Shown piece by piece: positions 27,609 to 37,991 of a stretch of DNA of 64,000 nt; positions within the stretch are counted from its first letter, which is position 1, and every line of letters starts with the position of its first letter. The notes beneath the pieces were generated by a model that saw only the letters and a program-made list of their open reading frames with translations, was not told where the DNA came from and did not search any database. The stretch is from assembly GCF_030818895.1 (NCBI RefSeq), contig NZ_JAUTBA010000001.1:2046001-2110000 (forward strand), written 5' to 3'. Source of the DNA: Sphingobacterium zeae. Its GTDB lineage: Bacteria > Bacteroidota > Bacteroidia > Sphingobacteriales > Sphingobacteriaceae. The position numbers and the translations under genes were made by a program.

Positions 27609-30359
27609 TTACTTCGACTTTTTCAATGTTATCATTTTAGTTGACACGGGTATTGTATAACGGTTGAATGAATCCTTATTTAAACCTTCTACTACGTAAT
27701 TGCTTTCGGGGTTAACATTAAGCAGAATATTCGCAATGGGTTGCTCACTAGCGCTATTGAAGACGAGGGTGATGCTGCGGTCTTTTTGATCGTAGTGCAG
27801 TTCGGCGATCTCGCCGGCATCTGTTGTAAGCCAAAGATTCTCCTTGGAAAGGAACACACGGCCTTTGGATGCTGTCGTCAGTGCCACTTTGACCAGCTGT
27901 TTTTCGGTTTTAAGATTACCGCTGAATGCGAGCCACCCAAATTCAGGGTGCTCCACGATATACGTTCCTGAATTGACTGCATAGCCGTAAAAACCGGTTC
28001 CGTAATCTCCTGAGATACCGTCATTGGCCAATGTGGATGGATAGGAGTGGAACGCTCCTGGACCGAAGCCGTCGTTAGTGACATTGGCCAGCGCTCCCAT
28101 CATGCCTGCATGTCCGATACGTAGCAAGTAGAAGTCGTCGGGATGATCCCGATAGGCTGTCAGCACAGGTATGGAATTAAGCGCGGAACCGTAGTGATGG
28201 AGCTGACGCTCGATTCGCGAAAGTTTCCCACCATAGACAAAATCCCAGTAACGCCGCGCGCTTCCGTTGTAACCCCAGTGCGGAACGGTAGGCATATAGG
28301 CGATAATGGCATTCAAAGTCACCTGTGCTTTCTCATCAAAACCAAAAAAGCGTGACCAAAGAAATACTTCTTCTTGACCCGTGGAATCCCAAGGCATTTC
28401 ACTTCCGAACGGATAATTAAGGGTTTTCCAATGCTCTGCCCGCTTGCGCATAGCAGCTTCAAGGTTATTGGCCATCGTCGTCAACCCTTCTCGGCGAAGA
28501 TCTTGTAAGACGATAAGGAAGATACTCCCTTCCATTTGGCCGAACTGGGCGTAGTAGGGTGCTTTTTCGACCATGGCAATACTCGTTTGGTAAGCCCTTT
28601 CGAGGTAAGTTTGCCAGCTTTCTTCATTCACCAAATTCGTATAGTTGCGGGCGAGTCTGTACATCACCCAGTGTGCTGCCGCCACATGCGGATAATTGTA
28701 GGAACGACCAATATCGTCGGCCTCTTTTTTCGGCCAGGCAGACCAGGTCTTCCAGTTGATGTCCGTACGATAAGTGCCCGCTGGCATGGAGTCGGGTTCA
28801 TAATAAAATAGGCTTTTGACCACTCCATATTTCTTGTCTCCTTCTTTGTGTTGGATATGGCCATATAAGGTCTCATTGACAAACCGTTTCAATTTGGCTA
28901 TTTCCTGTTGATCGGGTTGCAATACTTGTTTCATCAGTGCGGCAAGCCAGCTTGCCGCTCCAGCTTCATCACTGAGACCCGCAAACCAGGCACTTTTATT
29001 TTGGGTGATGGGCTGCTGCTCCTCATAGTCGTATGATATGACAGCCGGTGAGCGGCCAAAAGGGTCTTTGTCATTTTCATACCATTGTTTGGTGGTCAGA
29101 AAATGGCCGAGATCCTGAACCACTTCTTTTTCGGATTTGATTATTTTGTATTGGATAGTCTGCGTTTTACCGTCACTATAGTTGATTGTTAGTCTTGCGC
29201 GGCCCCAACGGTTGCCTTTCACTTCATATTTGGTCCATTGCTGCGGTGTGCTTCCTTTTTTTGTCAGGGTTAATGCTCCTTCGGGATAGACACTGATGCT
29301 TTTAATAGCTTTATTGTGTTTGATAAAAAGTTCGGCCGGATTGCCCATTGGAACAAGATAGCCAGGCACGCCAATAGCTACAGGCCTGTTGTTCTTCACT
29401 AACTCAGACTCTATTTCCCGGATACTTGGGGCAAGGACAAATTTCAAGGCAAAGGTCTTTGATTCATGTGGTTTCAATAGCGTAGAAGTGGGTGTGTTCC
29501 ATTGTTCTACGCCTTTCCATTCAGTCTCAGCATAGGCCTTGCTATGAATCATCCATTCATGAAACCCCTCAAAAGTGATACTTCGGGGAGTAGGGTCAGT
29601 ATTAAGCGGATTGTAAGCTTCAAATCCTGCATTTTTATAGGGCAATACCAGCAAACTAGGACCATTGCCATGCAGACGGTTGACTTGCAGATACCCGGCA
29701 TCCTGACCGATATAGGGATCGAAAAAGACGTTCTGGGCATGTGCCTGATCGAGATTCTTCCAGTCCATATTATTATTGAATGGGAGAGGGATACCCATGG
29801 ATCCAATCTCGATCGCATAATCGTTGGGGTTTGTCAGTTCAAAACTCAAGATCAGATCCCCATGGTCATCTTGCCAGTGTCGAATCACTTTCAACGGGAT
29901 ATGGTTAAGCGTGGGACTGATATCTGCACTGGCGAGGTTGTTTTTCGCAGGAGGTATTGCGATGACATGCTTACGGTCTGCAGCTGATGAATAGGCCGTC
30001 CATGAGCTGTCTCCCTGACGACGCAAACGGATATTGATATCGCCGATATGAAAAAATTGATTGCGATCTCTTTTGTTGAGAAGCTCAACTGGCGTATAGT
30101 CAAAACCCTTTTCGCCGCTATTGGGCCGAAACGAAGATAGTGTCTGGGATGCGTTGAGTATAGCCACATTGAGGTTTTTGAGGGTGAAGCTTTTGGCGCC
30201 CTCCTCCAAGCCTAAAGTGGCCTGCTGTGCTTTAACTGCTTTCCATACCGGATGTTCATCTTGCTGGCTATACACACGAGTTGACAACTGTGTGCAGACG
30301 AGCGCAAATAGGATCCAATAGCTTTTTTTTAGATTCATTTTAGACATTTTAGTAACCAT
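27609..30359 (-). CDS. Large secreted protein of unknown function (DUF5695-like)
   Basis: The 916-residue protein has a type I signal peptide (LSTRVYSQQ) and no lipobox. The first 350 residues are beta-rich, containing SFELTNPNDYAIEIGSMG. The C-terminal 450 residues look alpha/alpha-barrel-like, with aromatic and acidic motifs such as YNYPHVAAAHWVMYRLARN, YYAQFGQMEGS and WSRFFGFDEKAQ, as in several glycosidase and lyase folds. It resembles proteins called DUF5695 in Pfam, but that assignment is from memory. ATGs at 30359, 30347 and 30338 are all in frame; 30338 gives the neatest signal peptide. It is divergent from the GH43 gene across about 225 bases, so a role in the same glycan locus is inferred. 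Confidence 0.75.
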   Translation of the reverse strand: MVTKMSKMNLKKSYWILFALVCTQLSTRVYSQQDEHPVWKAVKAQQATLGLEEGAKSFTLKNLNVAILNASQTLSSFRPNSGEKGFDYTPVELLNKRDRNQFFHIGDINIRLRRQGDSSWTAYSSAADRKHVIAIPPAKNNLASADISPTLNHIPLKVIRHWQDDHGDLILSFELTNPNDYAIEIGSMGIPLPFNNNMDWKNLDQAHAQNVFFDPYIGQDAGYLQVNRLHGNGPSLLVLPYKNAGFEAYNPLNTDPTPRSITFEGFHEWMIHSKAYAETEWKGVEQWNTPTSTLLKPHESKTFALKFVLAPSIREIESELVKNNRPVAIGVPGYLVPMGNPAELFIKHNKAIKSISVYPEGALTLTKKGSTPQQWTKYEVKGNRWGRARLTINYSDGKTQTIQYKIIKSEKEVVQDLGHFLTTKQWYENDKDPFGRSPAVISYDYEEQQPITQNKSAWFAGLSDEAGAASWLAALMKQVLQPDQQEIAKLKRFVNETLYGHIQHKEGDKKYGVVKSLFYYEPDSMPAGTYRTDINWKTWSAWPKKEADDIGRSYNYPHVAAAHWVMYRLARNYTNLVNEESWQTYLERAYQTSIAMVEKAPYYAQFGQMEGSIFLIVLQDLRREGLTTMANNLEAAMRKRAEHWKTLNYPFGSEMPWDSTGQEEVFLWSRFFGFDEKAQVTLNAIIAYMPTVPHWGYNGSARRYWDFVYGGKLSRIERQLHHYGSALNSIPVLTAYRDHPDDFYLLRIGHAGMMGALANVTNDGFGPGAFHSYPSTLANDGISGDYGTGFYGYAVNSGTYIVEHPEFGWLAFSGNLKTEKQLVKVALTTASKGRVFLSKENLWLTTDAGEIAELHYDQKDRSITLVFNSASEQPIANILLNVNPESNYVVEGLNKDSFNRYTIPVSTKMITLKKSK

Positions 30360-30584
30360 TTTAAGACAGCGAAGGTCATTGCTCTTACAAAGATGGATGA
30401 TTGTACGTTGTATTTATGGGTGAATTTTAACCTTAAATACCCCATTCTTAACCGATTTGACTTCAAAATTTGGAATACCGCTGTTGATTTATAAATTTAA
30501 TGTAAAATTGACATTTATCGTAGGTTTTATTCGTGATAAAATCGATTGTTGAGCTGTCTATTTTTAACCGATACACTTTGCGTT

Positions 30585-33500
30585 ATGAGGATGAGTTATT
30601 TCTATTTTACGGTTCTGGCAATATTGTGCTGGTCGTTGGGCAACAAGACATTCGCGCAGTCGTTACAACCTTGGCAGCAGCCAAATGTGTTGAATCCGCT
30701 GCTGCCCGGATATTTTGCTGATCCGACGATTAAGAAAATTGGTGATACCTATTATATCTTTGCGACGACTGATGGTAATGGCTGGGGTGCTGGGCCGTCC
30801 CAAGTGTGGACATCACAAGATTTGAGAAACTGGAAGATTCAACCGATGAACTGGCCCAATACACATTGGTATTGGGCGCCGGATATGACGCAGGGATACG
30901 ATGGCCGTTATTACCTCTATTATAGTCAGCCTGTTGAAATTTTTGGTGCAGTGGGCGACAGCCCAACGGGCCCCTGGAAACCTTTAGTGACTGACGGTAA
31001 ATCGATGATCCCAAACTTATATGATTCCCGGCGTGATTACCCTAGACGGGCAAACCTTTCGGGATGACGATGGCCGCATCTATATGTATTGGGGAACCTG
31101 GGGGATCTATCCCGATCATGGATGTGCGGTAGGGATACTCAATAACGATATGAAAACTTTCGAAAAGACAGCCTTGATCCCCAATACCGTGGCGAAGGAC
31201 TTTTTTGAAGCTCCTTATATGTTTAAACATAAGGGTATCTATTATCTGATGTACTCTTCCGGCCATTGTGAAGATGATAGCTACCGCGTGCAATACGTTA
31301 AAAGTAAAACAAGCCCTATGGGGCCTTTTGAATACCCCTCAACCAATCCCATTTTGACCACCAATGAGGATGGTAGTATTCATGGGCCAGGACATCATAG
31401 TGTGTTGGAGCTAGACAATCGTTATTTTATCGTCTATCACAGACACAATAATCCGCATTCGGGAGGTGGTTTCCACCGTCAGGTGGCGATGGATGAAATT
31501 TTTTTTACGCCAGAGGGTGATATCGTGCCGGTGCGGCCTACACATGCTGGCGTGCTGGATGTACTACCTGCTCAGGCAGAGCCCGTCGATTTGGCTTTAG
31601 GAAAAGCAGTGAGAGCATCCTCTTTCTACTCGATGGATTTTAGACCCTCTTTCGTGGTAGACAACAATAATGGAACATTATGGCGGGCCAAGAATAACGA
31701 AGGACCGGCATGGGTAGAAATTGACTTAGGAAAAGTCGTGGATATACAGACCATAGCCATTCAATTTGAGTATCCGACTTATGCCTATCAGTACCGCTTA
31801 GAGACTTCTGTTGATGCAATAAACTGGACGAATTATGTGGATCGCTCGGATAACAATCGTTGGGCAAGTCCTATCGTTGAACATGGTAAAGCTTTGGGAC
31901 GATATGTTAGACTGCATATACTGCATACGCAATTGAATGGGCTTCCTCGTGGTCTGTGGAATATGAAGGTTTATACACAGCAGCTCGCTCAGGAGACATT
32001 ATGGTCGCCGCCACAGCCCATGCCTGCTAAAGAAGTAACGCGAGGCGGTCTGATCCATATTGATGCAGCGGATTACAAGGAGGGGCAACTCGTGAAAAAT
32101 ATTAAAAATAAGGGTGTGATAGGGGGAGTGTTTAATGCTGAACAGGCATTGGCCGTTAAAAATTATCAAGGTAAGCGGGCATTTTTCTTTGATGGAACCA
32201 CTGCGTTGCGATCGAGTTTTGCCGTACCGCAGTCGCTGGAAGGAAATAGCTCGTTTAGCCTTGCACTGTGGGTAAATAATCCTACGGTCGAAAGATTTGA
32301 ACAACTGCTCGCCTGGTCTTCGGGATCGCAGGACCTCAGTAAGGCGCTATTTGGTTATGGCAGCGATCCAAAACAGGGTGCCATCATTCATGGATCGTGG
32401 CCTGATATGGGGTATTCTTCTGTTCCAGGGGCAAATTCCTGGCATCACATTGTATTCTCTTTCGATGGCTATCAAGAGTCTATTTACGTCGATGGAAAAC
32501 TGCAACGTGCGGAAAACAGAATGCTGTTCGTTCATCCTGGGAAGTTTTTTGTTCTTGGAGCTTCGGACATACTCAATCAAAACTTTTCGGGGTATGTCGC
32601 CGATTTAAAACTGTATCATACTGCCTTGGATGAGCAATCGGTAGCCAAGTTGGCAAATGTGGGGCCGAAATGGCAATTTTTTGCGCTGCAAACTGATGAT
32701 CTGAACTTGGGTAAGCTCACCACCTTAAGAAACCAGGGAACAGCAGCAGACACATTGGTAACGCTTCAAGATGCGGAAGTCGTTGTGAAGGGGAACAGAC
32801 TGTCAATAAAAGGAAACGCCGTTGAAAGCAAGGTTTTGTCAGCGATATTGCAGGAAAAAAACTATGCTTTGGACTTCGACTGGTACTATGGTACTGCATG
32901 GCAACATGCTGTAATTACAGCTGATAATGGGAAAAAGAAATTCTATCGTAACGGTAAATTTGAAAAGCCGGATTATTCCGACAAACTGCTACGGGTCATG
33001 AGTAACGGTATTCAATTGACTTATCCATTTCATTTCTTTCGTGCTTATCCACATCGCTTAACATCGGATGCGGTAAATAAAAGATTCAGCCAGTGGAAGG
33101 AAGGGGTGGCTAATGATTTGGAAGCGTATATTCCAAAGGTACTTTCGCCACCACACTTTATTAATGGCAATCAGGTGTTTGCGCAGGTGGAAAAACAGCA
33201 AGGGCTTTGGTATCTGTTTCGGGGAGAAGGTGAGCTCTCGGGCTGGAAACAAGAGCCCTACCATCTTTTTAAATCGTCCAAACTTGAGAACGCGATCGAA
33301 GTGATTGTTAAAGATGTCTTTGGACATGTGAGCAAGCCCACCCGACTGTCTGTTCGGGAGCTAAAGCCTAACCTGATCCAGTTTTCACGACTACAGGGTG
33401 ATACAATCCGAAATAAAAGAATCCCTTTTTGGGATGGATATGAGGCTATTCGTTGGAGTGATAGTACACAGACTGAGGTTTCTTGGCAGAACAGCAGCTG

Positions 33501-33993
33501 GAAATTACAGTCGAAGGATACCAAGTGGGGCGACAAATTACATCCCGGCCCTTTTCTTTATAAAGAGCTGGAAGGTGATTTTACTGTGGAAGTCAAGGTT
33601 AGCGATGTAGCGGGCTTGGCTCATCGGATACGCACATCAAACGAAGCTGGTATTATGATTCAACCGGTGGACAGAAAGGATGCTTACATCAATCATTGTA
33701 TTTTAACGGGATGGAACCTCGGCAATCTGTCGCGAAGCATTGGACCGCAAATTTTTCAGGAAGACAATACGGGTACAGGAATCGATTTTTCGCCTTATCT
33801 TCAGGTTCAAAAGGTTGGTGATTATTTCTTTTTACGTTCCTCGAAAGATGGTTTGGATTGGAAGGACCTTCCGGGCACGCCATTTTTAAGAAATGATCTG
33901 AATGGTAAAAAGTTGCGCGTTGGACTGTATCAAATTGCAGGTAACAATGCGTTGGGCTATGTCGTATTTGATGCATTCCGGATATGGAAATAA
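30585..33993 (+). pseudogene. Secreted multidomain GH43 glycosidase interrupted by a single-base frameshift
   Basis: The gene would encode about 1135 residues if one base were removed between 31009 and 31067. Upstream of that point the frame gives a signal peptide (NKTFAQS) and the first GH43 blade with Asp46 in YFADPTIKK. Downstream, in the +1 frame, come TLDGQTFRDDDG (Asp154, the expected pKa-modulating residue), FFEAPYM (Glu208, the expected acid) and the rest of the propeller. Then follow an F5/8-type C discoidin domain (about residues 335-465), a LamG-like domain (about 480-680) and a C-terminal DUF1349-like concanavalin domain (about 950-1135). As read, the first frame ends at 31067 and would yield a dead fragment. 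Sequencing error and real mutation both fit. The substrate is unknown; GH43 includes arabinofuranosidases, xylosidases and galactosidases. ATG at 30585 or 30591 is the start. Confidence 0.82.
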
Positions 33994-34007
33994 ACCTATT
34001 TCTAATT

Positions 34008-34042
34008 GTTTTATGCGCATAATATGGTTTTATGCGCATAAT
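34008..34042. repeat. Tandem palindromic repeat after the GH43 gene
   Basis: Two copies of a 16-base sequence lie 19 bases apart, at 34008-34023 and 34027-34042. Each contains the perfect 12-bp palindrome TTATGCGCATAA. They begin 14 bases after the GH43 stop. They could be tandem binding sites for a dimeric regulator, or could fold as a terminator-like structure. Confidence 0.7.
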
Positions 34043-34069
34043 GGCCTTTACCCAATAGCTAGAAAAAGT

Positions 34070-34285
34070 CTATTTCTCCTCAAAGATAGATTTGTACGGA
34101 TTGGTCTGTTTTCCTCTAATGTTTTTAATCCCCTTACTGTTTAGCCATTCGGTAAACTGATCTGGATTTTCTGGGATAAACTGGATGACTTGACCATTTT
34201 TCAGGAGCAAGGAAAATATACCACAATTAGCAATGAATTTTGTGATCTCATCGGAACGGTGTTTCAATGGTGAAAAATAGTCCAT
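34070..34285 (-). CDS. Small hypothetical protein
   Basis: From ATG at 34285 the product is 71 residues (MDYFSPLKHRSDEI...); a TTG at 34327 would add 14. It has no signal peptide or membrane segment. The stretch NGQVIQFIPENPDQFTEWL gives it a protein-like composition, unlike the shadow frames, and an A-rich AAAAGAG lies shortly before the ATG. I do not recognise a family. It is isolated in an otherwise non-coding 870-base region, antisense to both neighbours. Confidence 0.5.
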   Translation of the reverse strand: MDYFSPLKHRSDEITKFIANCGIFSLLLKNGQVIQFIPENPDQFTEWLNSKGIKNIRGKQTNPYKSIFEEK

Positions 34286-34327
34286 AACATTTGGCTCTTT
34301 TTTAAGTAGGTTGGATAAAATATCCAA

Positions 34328-34867
34328 AACATCATTAAATGGTTAATTCAATAGATTGTATAAATCACATCAAAGATGCGAAAAAATATTTTATATTTCT
34401 TTAAATGATTAGAAATTGTTGTTCTGTTTTTTTTGTATAGAATTCTTTTCGTTGAGCGATTGAATTTCCCTGTTTTGATACAAACACTTCGTAATCTTTT
34501 CTAAAAGAGCGTCATTTGTGCGATATGGCGCGATATTGAACCTCTTTATCGATCGCTTTGATCCTGTGTTTTAAACATTTTTACCCTTCTTTTAAATATT
34601 TGTTGCAAAGGAATCTTAATAAAAACAGTAGTTTCGCTTTATAACCAACTAGCAAATGGCTAACTCATTTTACAAGGATGAGCTGATAAAGGGAATAATG
34701 ATTTTTTAAGCATATACCTTATTGATGAAAGCCAATATTTATGTGGTGATATCCCACATAACGGGTGAGTATAAACAATTTGAATACTAAGTAATAACCA
34801 ATTCATATCAATAAATAACCAACTACCTGCCTTAATAGGCAGCAAGAAATTTATATCAAGTAAGATT
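34328..34867. other. 540-base non-coding region upstream of the SusC/SusD operon
   Basis: No gene-like frame is visible. The region is AT-rich. It contains TAGTTTCG at 34629-34636, one base off the -7 consensus, with a TTTG at 34599-34602 at a spacing (26 bases) longer than usual. A small stem-loop, CTGCC / GGCAG with a 6-base loop (34827-34842), lies 26 bases before the SusC ATG. The long leader suggests post-transcriptional or regulator-dependent control, but no known riboswitch is recognisable. Confidence 0.4.
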
Positions 34868-37800
34868 ATGAACAAAAATTATGTGTCATCTATCTTTTGT
34901 TTTTCCAAAGAGAGGAACAGGAAAGTGAAGTGGTTGTTAATAGCTTCCATGTTAATGTCCATTGGACGACTGTCTGCTCAAGAAAAAGTGATCCATGGGA
35001 AGATCATAAGTGATCAGGGAAAACCAATTATCGGGGCATCGATCAGCGTGAAAGATAAAACACTCAGTACTTCCACAAATGAGAAAGGTGAATTTGTGCT
35101 CAAGCTCAATCCGGGCGAGACGATTATTGTGTCCAATGTAGGTTATAAACTCGTCGAATATGTCATCGGTAACTCTTCAGAGGTGAGCATTCCACTTGTT
35201 GCCACAACCATTGCGGTGGATGAGGTTGTGGTGGTTGGATATGGTAAGCAAAGGAAGGTGGATCTAACATCTTCTATTGCGGTTGTCGATACCAAAGATC
35301 TTGTAAAAGTACCTGGAGGAACGATTGCCACGCTTCAGAGTGCTGTGCCCGGCGTACAGGTAACCAATGGAGCTATTCGCATCCGTGGTGTTGGATCCAT
35401 TAACGGAACCGATCCCCTCTATGTGGTCGATGGTATGATCGGCGGGGCAATGCCCGACGAAAATAATATTGCCAGCATTCAGGTGTTGAAAGATGCTGCT
35501 TCCAGTGCTATTTATGGTGCCCGGGGAGCGAATGGCGTTATTTTGGTCACCACAAAACGGGGTAAGGCCGGAGATGTGAAGATTGATTACAATGCTTTCG
35601 CGGGCATCAAAAATATCTCCCATAATGTACCGCTATTGAACGGACAGCAGCTGGCGGAATTGATTAATGAGGAAATGTATAATAAAGATCCTTCACGCCA
35701 AGACTACCTGGCTGCGCTCGCTAAACCGTCGGCCATTGGGGAAGGGTACAACATGATGGATGAATTGCTGCAAACTGGCAATTACCAACGGCATAATCTT
35801 TCCCTTTCGGGAGGTTCTCAAAATGCGAATTTTCGGTTAAGTGGTATTTATGCTACAGATAAATCCATTATTATTCAGGATAAAAATAAGTATTATGGAG
35901 CCCAATTTATCTCTGATTTTACCAAAGGTAAACTTAAGATAGGGGAAACACTTTCGTTGGGTTATACCCGCCGGAACTGGAGTGATAAAAATATCTTCGA
36001 TGCGCAGAAGTGGTCTTCGACATTGCCGCTATATGATGCGAATAGCAGTACTGGGTTTGCAGGAGCAGGCAACGGAACCGACGTCCCAAGTGCATTGGCA
36101 AACGCATACCTCAATAAAAACATCAATGATAATTTTTCGGTAAACGGGAATGCCTGGGCTACCTATGAAATTATCAAAGGACTGGTCTATAAATTGAATA
36201 TGGGAATAGACCTTAGCCGTGTGCGAAATGAGGGTTACATCGGCAACTACTCGGTCGGTCAATATCAAAACCATAGTCCGGATGAACTCAATATATCCAG
36301 TAGTCAAAATAACCGATGGTTATTTGAAAATACGCTGAGTTATGAAAATAATTTTGGCAAACATGCCATTTCGGCTTTGGCGGGTATCACGTCGGAAGAA
36401 TCCCGTTACAATGCGGTCAATGCCGGCGCCCGGGGGTTGCCAAGTCCAGATGTTTTGATTCTCAATTCGGCCTCCTTGGCGAGTTCCCGCCTTGTTGGTT
36501 CAGGCGTGGGGCAGTCGGCCATGTATTCCATGCTTGGACGTGTCAACTATAATTATGACAATCGATATCTCCTAACATTTAATATGCGGCGGGATGGATC
36601 GGCCAACTTTAGCAACCAATATCGCTATGGAAACTTTCCTTCGGTATCTGCAGGATGGCGTATCAGTCAGGAATCATTTATGAAAGCATTTCCTGCAATC
36701 AGCGAATTGAAACTCCGCGGCAGTTATGGACTGCTGGGGAATTCGGATATTGCGCAATATCAATATCAACGGACGGTTAGTTTTGATCATGTGTGGTATT
36801 ATCTGAACAATGTGATGGTGACAGGTGCTTTACCACAGACTCCTTCTAATCCGAATGTAAAATGGGAAAGCCAGTACTCTACTGATATTGGTATCGATTT
36901 GGAACTTTTTGATCATAAATTGGCTTTGACCGTCGACTACTATAATAAACGGACTGAAGACATGCTGATCAATGTGCCTATTTCGTTCACTGCGGGGTAT
37001 GGTAACAACTTTCCGGTGCTGAATGCCGGTAGCATACGGAACCGGGGCTGGGATGTCTTGGCATCGTATAAAGATCGAGCAGGCAATTTTAGCTATCAAA
37101 TCGGGGCCAATATATCTTTTGTGAAAAACCGTGTGCTCAGCTTGGGCAACAATAATGAAATTTTGTGGGGAAGTATCTCACCCGGTGGAGAAAATGTGAC
37201 AAGGACAGCTGTTGGCCGTTCAGTGGGGGAATTTTGGGGTTACACAACCAACGGTTTATATACAAACCAAGCGCAATTGGATGAAGATAAAGCTTTTGCG
37301 CCCAATGCAGCACTTGGGGATGTGCGGTTCAACGACCGAAATGGCGACAAGGTCCTAAATGATCAGGATAAGGACTTTTTGGGAAGCCCAATACCCGATT
37401 TTAGCTATGGGTTCAATGCTGACGTGAGTTATAGCAGTGCTATAGGGATTTTTGATCTGTCGATGATGTGGCAGGGAAGTCAGGGGAACGATATCTATAA
37501 CAATAGCCGCTATTGGGGCGAGGGAATGTACCATTACTATAACAATTTTGCTTCAACGCTGGATCGCTACCGTGCAGAAGAACTTATCTTCAAAAATCCA
37601 GTATCCGGTGAGACGACAGTGTATCCCAAAAATACAGATACCGATATTCCACGTGCTGTACTTGGTGATCCTAATCAGAATTTAAGGGCTTCGAACAGGT
37701 TTGTTGAGGATGGCTCTTATCTGCGTCTCAAAGTCGTCAATATTGGTTACAGTTTTTCTAGCCCAACGCTTGAACGCTGGAAGATCGACCGATTACGGTT

Positions 37801-37975
37801 TTATGTCGGCGCAAAAAACCTGCTGACCTTTACCAAATATTCTGGATATGATCCTGAAGTGGGGTCGGGCGATACACGCTCCAATTTGAGCCGTGGAATT
37901 GATGGGCAAACGCCATGGGGGCTGAGCTTCCCGAATTCAAGAGAGTATTTTATGGGTATTCAATTTACATTCTAA
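34868..37975 (+). CDS. SusC-family TonB-dependent receptor (GH29-linked locus)
   Basis: The 1035-residue protein has an extended N-terminus before a hydrophobic signal segment (WLLIASMLMSIGRLSAQ), a CarboxypepD_reg-like domain (about 42-115, HGKIISDQGKPIIGASISV), a TonB-box region (DEVVVVGYGKQ), a plug with VLKDAASSAIYGARGANGV and a barrel ending IQFTF. It lacks an STN domain, so it is not an ECF-type transducer; regulation must come from elsewhere. It is followed 16 bases later by its SusD partner. The nearby GH29 and GH43 genes suggest a fucose- or arabinose/galactose-containing glycan, which is an inference. Confidence 0.94.
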   Translation: MNKNYVSSIFCFSKERNRKVKWLLIASMLMSIGRLSAQEKVIHGKIISDQGKPIIGASISVKDKTLSTSTNEKGEFVLKLNPGETIIVSNVGYKLVEYVIGNSSEVSIPLVATTIAVDEVVVVGYGKQRKVDLTSSIAVVDTKDLVKVPGGTIATLQSAVPGVQVTNGAIRIRGVGSINGTDPLYVVDGMIGGAMPDENNIASIQVLKDAASSAIYGARGANGVILVTTKRGKAGDVKIDYNAFAGIKNISHNVPLLNGQQLAELINEEMYNKDPSRQDYLAALAKPSAIGEGYNMMDELLQTGNYQRHNLSLSGGSQNANFRLSGIYATDKSIIIQDKNKYYGAQFISDFTKGKLKIGETLSLGYTRRNWSDKNIFDAQKWSSTLPLYDANSSTGFAGAGNGTDVPSALANAYLNKNINDNFSVNGNAWATYEIIKGLVYKLNMGIDLSRVRNEGYIGNYSVGQYQNHSPDELNISSSQNNRWLFENTLSYENNFGKHAISALAGITSEESRYNAVNAGARGLPSPDVLILNSASLASSRLVGSGVGQSAMYSMLGRVNYNYDNRYLLTFNMRRDGSANFSNQYRYGNFPSVSAGWRISQESFMKAFPAISELKLRGSYGLLGNSDIAQYQYQRTVSFDHVWYYLNNVMVTGALPQTPSNPNVKWESQYSTDIGIDLELFDHKLALTVDYYNKRTEDMLINVPISFTAGYGNNFPVLNAGSIRNRGWDVLASYKDRAGNFSYQIGANISFVKNRVLSLGNNNEILWGSISPGGENVTRTAVGRSVGEFWGYTTNGLYTNQAQLDEDKAFAPNAALGDVRFNDRNGDKVLNDQDKDFLGSPIPDFSYGFNADVSYSSAIGIFDLSMMWQGSQGNDIYNNSRYWGEGMYHYYNNFASTLDRYRAEELIFKNPVSGETTVYPKNTDTDIPRAVLGDPNQNLRASNRFVEDGSYLRLKVVNIGYSFSSPTLERWKIDRLRFYVGAKNLLTFTKYSGYDPEVGSGDTRSNLSRGIDGQTPWGLSFPNSREYFMGIQFTF

Positions 37976-37991
37976 CTACGATATCGACATC

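Noticed and set aside
34827..34842. CTGCC/GGCAG stem-loop before SusC, and a similar one at 19987-20001 before the flavoprotein gene, as a shared regulatory element
   Set aside because: Five-base stems of this composition arise by chance; two cases are too few to call a common element.
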